From contig NZ_JAUSSF010000001.1 in the NCBI RefSeq assembly GCF_030812195.1, positions 1,426,001 through 1,490,000 on the forward strand: a stretch of 64,000 bases of DNA, in the 5' to 3' direction. This DNA comes from Chryseobacterium lathyri (GTDB lineage Bacteria > Bacteroidota > Bacteroidia > Flavobacteriales > Weeksellaceae). The translations under genes and the position numbers were made by a program. Positions 1 to 7,555 of this stretch are shown in pieces. The notes under the pieces were generated by a model. The model searched no databases, had not been told where the DNA came from, and saw nothing but the letters and a program-made list of their open reading frames with translations. Position 1 is the stretch's first letter, and each line of letters begins with the position of its first letter.

Positions 1-44
1 TAATATATATTGAGTTTTAATTGTCTTACACTTATCTAAATAAA

Positions 45-215
45 AAAAAACCTACAACAATTCAGGGATTGAGAGTAAACTCCTAATCAACACGATTTGA
101 ACTGATTTCCTCTGTCTGTAATCCGGGAGACCCGGCACGCCATTCAGCGGACATTTGCTCGGTAATTGTTTAGCGTTGAGTTTACCTTAAATGTGTTAGA
201 ATTATTGTAGGCAGT
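45..215 (-). ncRNA. ssrS: 6S RNA
   Basis: The stretch downstream of zapA can fold into one long interrupted rod. Positions 51-63 pair with 199-211 (13 bp with one wobble) as a closing stem. Positions 75-82 pair with 178-185. Positions 123-127 and 131-135 form a GC-rich apical hairpin. Between them lie large unpaired stretches on both sides, as in the central bubble of 6S RNA. On the minus strand the closing stem is followed by a run of T (42-50), so it ends like an intrinsic terminator. The zapA-6S neighbourhood is known from many bacteria. 6S RNA binds RNA polymerase holoenzyme as a promoter mimic. Identity is inferred from fold, size (about 170 nt) and context; the exact 5' end is uncertain. 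Confidence 0.75.
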
Positions 216-231
216 CTGATGGGAAAAAAAT

Positions 232-519
232 CTATTTCCCAATTTCATTCAACGACTGATTAATCTGTACTAATCTTTCGTTGGTAGAATTTATATTTTT
301 TTCGTAGTTAAGAGAAACTACTTCAGCATTGGTTCCCAGTTTCAGGGCACACATAGCCAAAGCATCCTGTTTGTCTCTTACATCGAAGTTCTGTTCAAAA
401 TCTTTAATCATACTTTCAATCTGCTTTCCTACTTTACGCAGAGTTTCTTCCTCTGCGGCCGGTACGTTCAGCGGATATACCCTTCCTGCAATGTTGATGG
501 TTATTCTTCTTACATCCAT
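232..519 (-). CDS. zapA: Cell division protein ZapA
   Basis: 95 residues, the usual size for ZapA, which binds FtsZ and bundles protofilaments at the division ring. The N-terminal beta part (residues 4-20, RRITINIAGRVYPLNV) and the following long helix rich in K/E/Q (residues 22-90) fit the family: a small globular head and a coiled-coil dimerisation helix. The start codon overlaps the stop of the upstream coiled-coil gene by one base (TAATG), which implies translational coupling. The 6S RNA begins about 16 bases after the stop, so both may come from one transcript. Confidence 0.85.
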   Translation of the reverse strand: MDVRRITINIAGRVYPLNVPAAEEETLRKVGKQIESMIKDFEQNFDVRDKQDALAMCALKLGTNAEVVSLNYEKNINSTNERLVQINQSLNEIGK

Positions 520-821
520 TATAATCCACTGTTTTGAAGCTGTGCAATACAGAAATCAATTTCTTTGACCAATCTGTTGATATGGTTTTTCATTAATCTG
601 TTGTGTTCAGGATTCCCTGATATTGCTGAATAAAGTTTTATATTTTTTTGTTCTTCTGCTAATACCTGATTTCTTCTTCTTTCCTCATCATATTTCGTTT
701 TCAGCGCTTCATGCTCAACAGTTAATTCAGATAGTCTTTCAGTAAGATTTTTATAATTCTTTTGTAAAAGCAAAATCTTTTTCTCTAATTCTGAAAAATT
801 ATTTTCTAAATCTTGAAGCAT
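519..821 (-). CDS. Short coiled-coil protein, ZapB-like in context
   Basis: 100 residues, almost entirely predicted coiled coil (residues 3-75, with heptad-spaced L/I), then a short C-terminal helix. No enzymatic motif is present. It lies directly upstream of zapA with a one-base overlap. By position and shape it could be a division-ring coiled-coil partner of ZapA, as ZapB is in proteobacteria, but there is no sequence motif to prove this. The promoter upstream is clear (see 850-879), so this gene leads the operon. Confidence 0.7.
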   Translation of the reverse strand: MLQDLENNFSELEKKILLLQKNYKNLTERLSELTVEHEALKTKYDEERRRNQVLAEEQKNIKLYSAISGNPEHNRLMKNHINRLVKEIDFCIAQLQNSGL

Positions 822-849
822 TTCAGGTTTTCTATATTCTAACTAATAG

Positions 850-879
850 CAAAAGTAAAAAAATAATAACAGTAACAAA
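850..879 (-). promoter_or_regulatory. Promoter of the coiled-coil/zapA/6S unit
   Basis: On the minus strand a TACTTTTG box (850-857) matches the Bacteroidota -7 consensus TAnnTTTG. A TTTG (876-879) lies 18 bases upstream, at the -33 position. Transcription would start about 20-25 bases before the start codon at 821. Spacing is one base short of the usual 19-21. Confidence 0.6.
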
Positions 880-910
880 AATAAAAGTCTCTATATTTTG
901 ATTTGGCACT

Positions 911-944
911 AAAAAAAGGAGATGCATAAGCACCTCCTTTTATA
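911..944 (-). terminator. Intrinsic terminator after porT
   Basis: Stem 915-921/934-940 extended by 923-925/930-932 with one mismatch and loop ATAA. On the minus strand the stem is followed by seven T (911-917). It lies 20 bases beyond the porT stop. Confidence 0.75.
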
Positions 945-962
945 TTTTTAATGTATATTTTC

Positions 963-1745
963 TTATTCAAATTTCAGAACGAACATTACAGCTCTTGTCT
1001 GAAGCGTAGACATTGCAGTTGCCCAGTACGGAGGTGTTGTTGCATTATCTGCCACTTTCTCGTTGTTCATGAAAAATGTTCCTCTGATAGCCGGAGTAAG
1101 TTTAAATTTGTTGAAATAAAACTGGATTCCCATTTCTGCAGACCACGCAAAGTTATGCGTTGTAGATCTGAAAACCTGCTGCATGTTGTCATCTTCAGAA
1201 TCTGAATTGGACTGAAGATTAACTATATAGTTTACCCCTGCCGCAATATAGGGTCTGGAATTATACCATCTCTGGCCGTGAAGCTCAAGCAAAACAGGAA
1301 CATCCACCAATGTAGATTTTATCTCTCTTATTCTGTCTTTCTCAGTTAAAGGAATTGGAATAAAAGGAGGATTCGTTAATGTTCCGGCAGCATACTGGTC
1401 ATTGGACTGGGTATTGAAAATCAACTGCCTTTGAGCAAATTGTAAGCCTGGCTCCAATCTTAAGTCCAGATAGTCATTCAGTCTCCATTTGGCGATCAAA
1501 CCGGCACCAAAACTGTAGCTTTCTTTGGATTTAACAAGATTCTGATTACCTTCCGAACCATATCTTGGATGTAGGACGATACGGTAGTCCAGCCTGTTGC
1601 CATTCAAATAAAAACCCCAACTGAATTTCTGCTCGTCAAAGTCTTCCAACTTATCCATTCTGTTTCGGGTTCTGAATTGTGCATCTGCAAAAACTGCAAT
1701 ATTGACTGAGGCTAAAACCAGTGCTCTTAATAGAAATTTATTCAT
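963..1745 (-). CDS. porT: Type IX secretion protein PorT
   Basis: 260 residues with a signal peptide (cleavage near residue 22, ADAQF) and an outer-membrane beta-barrel pattern of alternating hydrophobic strands ending in a C-terminal aromatic (LKFE). PorT/SprT is an essential component of the type IX secretion system of Bacteroidota. Length and the close linkage to the menaquinone methyltransferase gene match the ubiE-porT arrangement known in flavobacteria. Only 3 bases separate it from menG, so the two are co-transcribed. A terminator follows. Identification rests on overall resemblance and context; barrel proteins have few diagnostic motifs. Confidence 0.8.
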   Translation of the reverse strand: MNKFLLRALVLASVNIAVFADAQFRTRNRMDKLEDFDEQKFSWGFYLNGNRLDYRIVLHPRYGSEGNQNLVKSKESYSFGAGLIAKWRLNDYLDLRLEPGLQFAQRQLIFNTQSNDQYAAGTLTNPPFIPIPLTEKDRIREIKSTLVDVPVLLELHGQRWYNSRPYIAAGVNYIVNLQSNSDSEDDNMQQVFRSTTHNFAWSAEMGIQFYFNKFKLTPAIRGTFFMNNEKVADNATTPPYWATAMSTLQTRAVMFVLKFE

Positions 1746-1748
1746 AGG

Positions 1749-2480
1749 TTACTTTGTTGCTTTATAAATTGTGGCTATACCTAAACTTAACTTTTTATAT
1801 TCTACTTTCTTAAATCCTGTATCTAAAAGAATTTGCTTCATCTTTTCCCCAAAAGGAAAAGCATTTACAGAATCCGGAAGGTATGTATATGCCCTATTAT
1901 CTTTGGAAACCAGTCTGCCGATGGCAGGTAATATATTTTTGAAATAAAACATATAAAATGGCCCTAAGAACCCCTCAACCTTTGAAAACTCCAGTATATA
2001 AACACTCTTGTTATCTTTAACTACTCTTCTTAATTCTGCCAAACCTTTGGTAAGGTTTTCAAAATTCCTCACTCCAAATGCAACGGAAACAGCATCAAAT
2101 CTATTGTCCTCGAAAGGTAAATTTTCCGCATCCCCTTTTTGCATGGAAATTTTGCCGTCTAATTTAAGTTTTTTTATTTTAATAACGCCAACATTCAGCA
2201 TTTGTTGTGATAAATCCAAACCAATTACTTTCGCATGGGTCCCTTTTTCAATCGTTATTGCTAAATCTCCCGTTCCTGTAGCCACATCCAATACTTCCTG
2301 CGGATTGTCTTTTTTCATCATTTTCACCAATGTATTTCTCCACAAAACATCAATTTTCATAGATAAAACATGATTCAGAAGGTCATACTTCGGTGCAATA
2401 TTGTCGAACATATCCTCTACCTGGCTTTTCTTGGTAGCCTCGGAATTGTAGGGAGTAACTTTGGTAATATCTTTTGTCAA
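1749..2480 (-). CDS. ubiE: Demethylmenaquinone methyltransferase
   Basis: 243 residues, a class I SAM-dependent methyltransferase that makes menaquinone from demethylmenaquinone. Family marks: the N-terminal VEDMFDNIAPKYDLLNHVLS (residues 21-40), the SAM-binding VLDVATGTGDLAI, acidic loop GLDLSQQML, and AFGVRNFENLTKGLAELRRV. C-terminal LSLGIATIYKATK is also typical. Bacteroidota use menaquinone, so menG is an equally fitting name. It sits between an anchored unknown protein (4-base gap) and porT. Confidence 0.92.
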   Translation of the reverse strand: MTKDITKVTPYNSEATKKSQVEDMFDNIAPKYDLLNHVLSMKIDVLWRNTLVKMMKKDNPQEVLDVATGTGDLAITIEKGTHAKVIGLDLSQQMLNVGVIKIKKLKLDGKISMQKGDAENLPFEDNRFDAVSVAFGVRNFENLTKGLAELRRVVKDNKSVYILEFSKVEGFLGPFYMFYFKNILPAIGRLVSKDNRAYTYLPDSVNAFPFGEKMKQILLDTGFKKVEYKKLSLGIATIYKATK

Positions 2481-2484
2481 AACT

Positions 2485-3054
2485 TTAAAACTTGTAATAT
2501 TCTTTGTAATAATTTAGGAAATCCTGCTTTCTGAAGATCTTTGATCTTGATTCCACCTTTTGGATGTTTTTGATCACCTTATCGTAATCTTCATCTACAT
2601 TGTAGTAAAAATCTTCAGTATAAAGCTTATTGAAGCGTCTTGCTCCTCCGAAATAATCTTTTCCGTCAATTGTGATTTTGTCCAGGGCCAAAAGTAATGA
2701 ATCTTTTTTAAGATTGTACCCATAATATTGATCATTAATATAATAATCCTGATGGGCGATATTAATCAGCCCCCGGATTTTATTTACTTCAAATGCAGAA
2801 TCATACAGCATTTTCTTATTCTGGTCGAAAACCTTGATAGAATTTTTCCCCTTTTTAATATCCACATGAACGTACTGGCCCGCAGAAATAATTCCTTCGG
2901 AACCGTTATTGATCTTAAAATAATACGTATTAGGAGTAGGATTGTCTACTACAAAATAATTTTTCTTGGCTAAAAAAAAGAAGTAGACCCCAAAGGCAAC
3001 GATAAACACCACAGCTGCAATAAGTAAGCCTTTTAAGGACGAGTTGTTTTTCAT
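2485..3054 (-). CDS. Membrane-anchored protein of unknown function
   Basis: 189 residues. One transmembrane segment near the N-terminus (about residues 9-28) is followed by an extracytoplasmic part rich in Y, D and K. I do not recognise a family. It is the first gene of the unit with menG and porT (4-base gap to menG). On the minus strand a TAAATTTG box (3078-3085) stands 24 bases before the start and is a good -7 element. A role in envelope biogenesis is only suggested by company. Confidence 0.7.
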   Translation of the reverse strand: MKNNSSLKGLLIAAVVFIVAFGVYFFFLAKKNYFVVDNPTPNTYYFKINNGSEGIISAGQYVHVDIKKGKNSIKVFDQNKKMLYDSAFEVNKIRGLINIAHQDYYINDQYYGYNLKKDSLLLALDKITIDGKDYFGGARRFNKLYTEDFYYNVDEDYDKVIKNIQKVESRSKIFRKQDFLNYYKEYYKF

Positions 3055-3155
3055 ACGATTGTAAAGTACAATTTTTGCAAATTTAATAATATTTTTAATT
3101 CTCCGTTATTAATATTAATTATTAACTTTGCATCTTTAAAAAATCATATAAACGA

Positions 3156-4223
3156 ATGCCGAATACGATCATTATTGGTTCCGGATCCTATATTCCTAAC
3201 AGAGTTATTGGTAGAGATTATTTCATGGATTCTGAGTTCTACACTGAAGACGGAGTTAAGATTGAGAAACCTGCAGAAGAAACCATCGCAAAGTTTGTAG
3301 AAATCACAGAAATAGAAAACAGAAGATTTATTGAAGACGATCTTTCCAACTCGCTGATCGGCTCTGAAGCTGCCAAAATTGCCCTTGAAGATGCCAAAGT
3401 AGATGGAGAAGAACTGGATTACATCATTTACGCGAGCAACTTTGGAGAAGTTACTGTAGACGGATATGTGAATTTTATGCCTAATATGGCAGCAAGAGTA
3501 AAAAACAAACTGGGCATCAAGAACAGAAAATGCATTACTTATGATATGATCTTCGGATGTCCGGGATGGGTGGAAGCCATGATCCTTGCAGACAATCTTA
3601 TCAAGGCAAAGGCAGCCAGAACCATTCTTGTGGTAGGTGCAGAAACGCTGAGCCGTGTTACTGATCCTCATGACAGAAACAGAATGATCTTTGCCGACGG
3701 AGCTGGTGCAGTGGTGGTACAGGCTACAGATCAGGAAAATGTAGGGATTATTTCTCATAACACAATCTGCGACAATGGTCCGGAACTGTGCTATCTTGAA
3801 AATGCCCCCTCCATTAACCAGAATGTAGACCAAAGACGTCTTTATGTAAGAATGCAGGGAAGAAAAATTTATGAGTATGCTCTTAAAAATGTGCCTTCAG
3901 CTATAAAAGAAACCATCGGAGATGCCGGCCTTTCCATTGAAGATATTGATAAGATCCTGATTCACCAGGCTAATGCCAAAATGGATTATGCCATGATTGA
4001 AAGACTTCACAAGCTTTATAACGTGAAAGATTATGATCATTCGATCTCCCCTATGACAATTCAGGACCTTGGAAATACGTCTGTAGCAACCATTCCTACC
4101 ATGTATGATTTAATAATTAAAGGAAAAATGGAGGGTCAAACGTTTAAAGATAAAGGTAACATTGTAATGACTTCGGTAGGTGCCGGAATGAACATCAATG
4201 CTATCGTTTACAGATTTCCTTAA
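3156..4223 (+). CDS. Beta-ketoacyl-ACP synthase III family protein
   Basis: 355 residues with the KAS III triad in place: Cys135 (MIFGCPGW), His270 (ILIHQAN) and Asn307 (DLGNTS). It condenses an acyl-CoA starter with malonyl-ACP. Two features differ from housekeeping FabH (about 320-330 residues): the greater length and an N-terminal insertion (residues 21-60). It is therefore likely a second KAS III of the kind found in Bacteroidota, perhaps for branched starters or a secondary lipid. A TAACTTTG box (3123-3130) lies upstream. No other lipid gene is adjacent. Confidence 0.85.
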   Translation: MPNTIIIGSGSYIPNRVIGRDYFMDSEFYTEDGVKIEKPAEETIAKFVEITEIENRRFIEDDLSNSLIGSEAAKIALEDAKVDGEELDYIIYASNFGEVTVDGYVNFMPNMAARVKNKLGIKNRKCITYDMIFGCPGWVEAMILADNLIKAKAARTILVVGAETLSRVTDPHDRNRMIFADGAGAVVVQATDQENVGIISHNTICDNGPELCYLENAPSINQNVDQRRLYVRMQGRKIYEYALKNVPSAIKETIGDAGLSIEDIDKILIHQANAKMDYAMIERLHKLYNVKDYDHSISPMTIQDLGNTSVATIPTMYDLIIKGKMEGQTFKDKGNIVMTSVGAGMNINAIVYRFP

Positions 4224-4245
4224 AAATATTTAATTAACAAAAATA

Positions 4246-4280
4246 TAAAGCACAGGGAAATATCTTCTTTGTGCTTTTTT
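4246..4280 (+). terminator. Intrinsic terminator after the ketoacyl synthase gene
   Basis: Perfect 8-bp stem 4247-4254/4270-4277 with a 15-base loop, followed by seven T. The next gene starts only 11 bases further on, so its promoter may overlap the terminator or it may rely on readthrough. Confidence 0.7.
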
Positions 4281-4290
4281 TAGATTTATC

Positions 4291-5496
4291 ATGCAGAGAA
4301 ATTTTTTGATCATCGCCGCTATCTTCCTGGTTCTAGAAGTCTATATCTATCAGGCTATAAGAACATTAACAGATAATTTCTGGGTTAGGCTCGGGTACTG
4401 GGTTTTATCCTTGGCCGTTTATGGGATTTTCGCCTATGAAATTACCCATTTCCAAAGATCAGACAGAAGCTCGATGAGAGTCCAGATCACAATTTCATTA
4501 TTCCTGATCTTTATACTCCCTAAAATCTTTGTGGTCCTGTTTTTATTGATTGATGATATCTTCAGAACAGGAGGCTACCTGATAGGGCTAACGCAACCGA
4601 AAGAACACTTTTTTCCTGAAAGAAGAAAATTCCTCAGTATGGTAGGATTAGGCATGGGAGGTGTTCTTTCCGCCCTTTTCATTGACGGGATTACGTTCGG
4701 AAAGTACAGGCATACGGTAAGAAAAATAAAAGTAAAGATTCCAGGCCTTTCAAAAAACTTCAAAGGCTATAAAGTGATTCAGATCTCTGATGTTCACAGC
4801 GGTAGTTTTTCCGATCCATCCAAGCTACAGCATGCTATCGATCTGATCAATGAGCAGGATCCGGATCTTGTTCTTTTTACAGGCGATATGGTGAATAATA
4901 TTTCGGATGAATTTAAACCTTTCATTCCTTTATTTTCCAAAATCAAAGCCAAAGACGGCAAGCTTGCCGTGCTGGGAAACCACGATTATGGTGACTATGT
5001 GACATGGGCCTCGCTGGATGCTAAAAAAAAGAATCTTGACGCTCTTATTGAGTATGAAAAGCAAGCCGGGTTTGATATGCTGAGAAATGAAAACAGGGTA
5101 ATTGACAGAAACGGAGAAAAATTATATATTCTCGGTGTTGAAAATTGGGGACTGAAGCCATTTCCTCAATTCGGAAAAATTGACGACGCCTTAAAAGGAG
5201 TCCCGGAATTCGCTCCAAAAATCCTGATGAGCCATGACCCCACGCATTTCGATTATGTGGTAAAAAAACATCCTGGAAACATCCATCTGACCCTTTCAGG
5301 GCATACCCACGGGATGCAGTTTGGTTTGGATCTTAAAAACGTAAAATGGTCTCCGGTACAGTACCGCTACCCGAAATGGGCTGATCTGTATGAAAGTGAA
5401 GGCAAGATGCTGTATGTAAACAGAGGTTTTGGAGTATTGGGTTATCCAGGAAGAGTTGGCGTCTTACCAGAGATTACGCTTTTTGAACTGAGTTAG
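4291..5496 (+). CDS. Membrane metallophosphoesterase
   Basis: 401 residues. Three or four N-terminal transmembrane helices (about residues 4-22, 33-50, 65-90, 113-130) precede a calcineurin-like phosphoesterase domain (from about residue 155). All metal-binding motifs are present: ISDVHSG, FTGDMV, LGNHDYG, SHDP and SGHTHG. The arrangement is that of the YkoQ/YaeI-type family, some members of which hydrolyse lipid-linked phosphates such as UDP-diacylglucosamine. The substrate here is unknown. No operon partner is visible. Confidence 0.85.
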   Translation: MQRNFLIIAAIFLVLEVYIYQAIRTLTDNFWVRLGYWVLSLAVYGIFAYEITHFQRSDRSSMRVQITISLFLIFILPKIFVVLFLLIDDIFRTGGYLIGLTQPKEHFFPERRKFLSMVGLGMGGVLSALFIDGITFGKYRHTVRKIKVKIPGLSKNFKGYKVIQISDVHSGSFSDPSKLQHAIDLINEQDPDLVLFTGDMVNNISDEFKPFIPLFSKIKAKDGKLAVLGNHDYGDYVTWASLDAKKKNLDALIEYEKQAGFDMLRNENRVIDRNGEKLYILGVENWGLKPFPQFGKIDDALKGVPEFAPKILMSHDPTHFDYVVKKHPGNIHLTLSGHTHGMQFGLDLKNVKWSPVQYRYPKWADLYESEGKMLYVNRGFGVLGYPGRVGVLPEITLFELS

Positions 5497-5648
5497 TTAC
5501 GCGATGCGGGATCCGAGTTGCGGAGTCGGAGAGTTTGAGGGTTTTAGAGTAAATGAGTTATTGTCTGGCTCTTGGCTCTTACGAATCAAAAGACCAAATT
5601 TTCAATCTTCAGCACAATCTCTACAACCTGCTACCTGTCCCCTGCCAC

Positions 5649-6401
5649 CTAAAAAATATAATCTTTCATACGGGAAGTAGCAAGTTCTTTTTCGTTAATC
5701 CAGGTAAGGAGGGCATCCAGTTTGTCCTCCATTTTTTTGCCCGAAAACAGGCTTCTGTAAAACGGAATATCAAATCTGTACTTTTTAAAATCGGTGAACT
5801 GCCAGGAATTAAGATAGATCAGTACAAAATCATCATTCTTAAGGGTTTCAAAAACCATGCTCTGGTAATAACTCATCGGCAGAATTTGAAACACAAAATC
5901 ATTATAGGGCAGCTGGCTGTATGGCGAGATGCTTTCAGGAACAATACTCAGTCCGTCTTCTTCAGTAATCTCCGTATCTCTTTTCAGCCTTTTGAATGGA
6001 AAAAGGATATCTGCATTATCAATATTGGAAACATAATTAAACTCCAGAGATTTCAGATCATGCTGGGGAAGCTTGAAGTCTTTCTGCCTGATTCCTCGAA
6101 CCTGCTTCTCAAGAAAATCCTGAATACTTTTTTTAATATTCTCAATTTCCTGAAGATTGGAATTCAAATTATAAAAAGCAATTTCATGCCCTTTCGATGA
6201 AATTGCTTTTATTAAGTTCTGAAGTTTTTCAGCGATAGAAATCTCCACAAAAAAACTTGCTTTAATGTCATGAATATCTAAAATCCGAAGAATAGCTTTT
6301 GTATTGTCTTCTGTAATTTTCAGCCTTTCCACATCAGAAATTTCTGAACTGTTTTTCGCCTCAGCTTCAATATTTAGGATGTTGAAAGTCAATAAAACCA
6401 T
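5649..6401 (-). CDS. Polysaccharide-deacetylase-fold protein, probably inactive
   Basis: 250 residues following the layout of NodB-type deacetylases of the PuuE/DUF3473 branch: a first strand LLTFNILNIEAE, IKASFFVE, ISSKGHEIAFYN, VRGIRQKDF and a late FVLIYLNSWQF. The catalytic positions are altered. The usual Asp-Asp or Asp-x-E/D after TF is Asn-Ile-Leu, and the His-x3-His metal site expected after the GHE segment reads AFYNLN. A deacetylase activity is therefore doubtful. It starts with no signal peptide. Stand-alone gene; the bases before the start are very AT-rich. Confidence 0.65.
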   Translation of the reverse strand: MVLLTFNILNIEAEAKNSSEISDVERLKITEDNTKAILRILDIHDIKASFFVEISIAEKLQNLIKAISSKGHEIAFYNLNSNLQEIENIKKSIQDFLEKQVRGIRQKDFKLPQHDLKSLEFNYVSNIDNADILFPFKRLKRDTEITEEDGLSIVPESISPYSQLPYNDFVFQILPMSYYQSMVFETLKNDDFVLIYLNSWQFTDFKKYRFDIPFYRSLFSGKKMEDKLDALLTWINEKELATSRMKDYIF

Positions 6402-6485
6402 TTAAATTAAATTTTAGATAATATATATAATTAATTAATAATCAGATGTTAAAATAACATTTATTTAAACATAAACTTTAAGTGA

Positions 6486-7451
6486 TTAATTTTTATTCAA
6501 TTTCACTTTAAGATTCTTGATCATATCCTTCGTCATTTCAGAAATTCCGAAATCATAGGTTAATCCCCAGTCTTTTTTTGCTATGGAATCATCAATTGAA
6601 GCCGGCCATGAATCTGCAATTGCCTGTCTGAAATCCGGTTGATAATCGATAGAAAAACCAGGAATTTCTTTCTTGATTTCTTCCGACAGTTCTTTCGGTG
6701 TAAATGACATTCCTCCTAAATTATAAGACGAATGAACGGTAAGACTTTCCTTCGGAGCTTCCATTAATTTCAATGTTGCGTTAATCGCATCATCCATATA
6801 TAACATTGGCATTCCTGTATTTTCGGAAATGAAACTTGTATATTTCCCCTCTTCTATTGCTTCGTAAAAGATCTCAACGGCATAGTCTGTTGTACCGCCT
6901 CCTGCAGGAGTCTTCCACGAAATAAGCCCCGGATACCTTATACTTCTTACATCTACTCCATACTTGTCGAAATAGTATTCGCACCATTTTTCTCCTGCCA
7001 TTTTAGAGATTCCATAAACCGTTGTAGGGTTCAAAACCACATCCTGCCCTACATTTTGTTTTGGGATTCCTTTTCCGAATACAGCAATTGAGCTTGGCCA
7101 GAAGATCTTTTTAAGAAGGCCCTCTTTCGCCATTTCGCAAAAATGAAGAAGAGGTTCAAGATTCAGTTTCCATGCAAAAATTGGCTGCTTTTCTGAAGTT
7201 CCTGACAAAAGCGATGCTAAATGATAGACTGTTGTAATCTCATAGTCTTTAATGACCTGTCTTACCAGTTGTGTATTGGTAACATCCATTCTTTCATAGT
7301 GTCCGGCAGCAGTAATTCCCTTTTGCCATCTGTCCAGTCCTGATGCTACTACATTATCAGCTCCGTGAATTTCAACAAGTCTGTTCGTCAGTTCGGTGCC
7401 AATTTGTCCCAGAGCACCCGTAATTAATATTCTTTCCGTATAGGATTCCAT
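6486..7451 (-). CDS. L-threonine 3-dehydrogenase, SDR type
   Basis: 321 residues of the extended short-chain dehydrogenase fold: NAD-binding TGALGQIG near the N-terminus, HLASLLSG, and the active-site pair YGISK. It matches the epimerase-like threonine dehydrogenases described from Flavobacterium and Cupriavidus, which oxidise L-threonine to 2-amino-3-ketobutyrate. Specific marks are SIRYPGLISW and the TDYAVEIFYEA segment. Length fits the family. A TACTTTTG box (7475-7482, minus strand) precedes the gene. Cytoplasmic. Confidence 0.85.
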   Translation of the reverse strand: MESYTERILITGALGQIGTELTNRLVEIHGADNVVASGLDRWQKGITAAGHYERMDVTNTQLVRQVIKDYEITTVYHLASLLSGTSEKQPIFAWKLNLEPLLHFCEMAKEGLLKKIFWPSSIAVFGKGIPKQNVGQDVVLNPTTVYGISKMAGEKWCEYYFDKYGVDVRSIRYPGLISWKTPAGGGTTDYAVEIFYEAIEEGKYTSFISENTGMPMLYMDDAINATLKLMEAPKESLTVHSSYNLGGMSFTPKELSEEIKKEIPGFSIDYQPDFRQAIADSWPASIDDSIAKKDWGLTYDFGISEMTKDMIKNLKVKLNKN

Positions 7452-7505
7452 TTTACATATTTTTTAGAATTCTACAAAAGTAAAAAAATCATAGCAACCA
7501 AAATA

Positions 7506-7533
7506 AAAAAGGTATGCATAAACATACCTTTTT
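7506..7533 (-). terminator. Terminator after the TonB receptor gene
   Basis: 11-bp perfect stem 7506-7516/7523-7533 with loop CATAAA. The A-run on the plus-strand left side (7504-7510) gives a T tail on the minus strand, 23 bases beyond the receptor stop. Confidence 0.75.
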
Positions 7534-7555
7534 CATAATAACTGAACAGAAATTC

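Noticed and set aside
3144-3833. 229-codon minus-strand frame antisense to the ketoacyl synthase gene
   Set aside because: The plus frame carries the full catalytic triad of KAS III; the antisense product has many Cys, His and Phe and no family pattern.
5497-5648. Possible RNA or gene in the space after the metallophosphoesterase gene
   Set aside because: The sequence is low in complexity (GAGTT-rich, then CTACCTG-like units) with no stable fold or frame.
5553-6200. 215-codon plus-strand frame opposite the deacetylase-fold gene
   Set aside because: Shadow of the minus-strand gene; the composition is that of reverse-frame AT-rich DNA.
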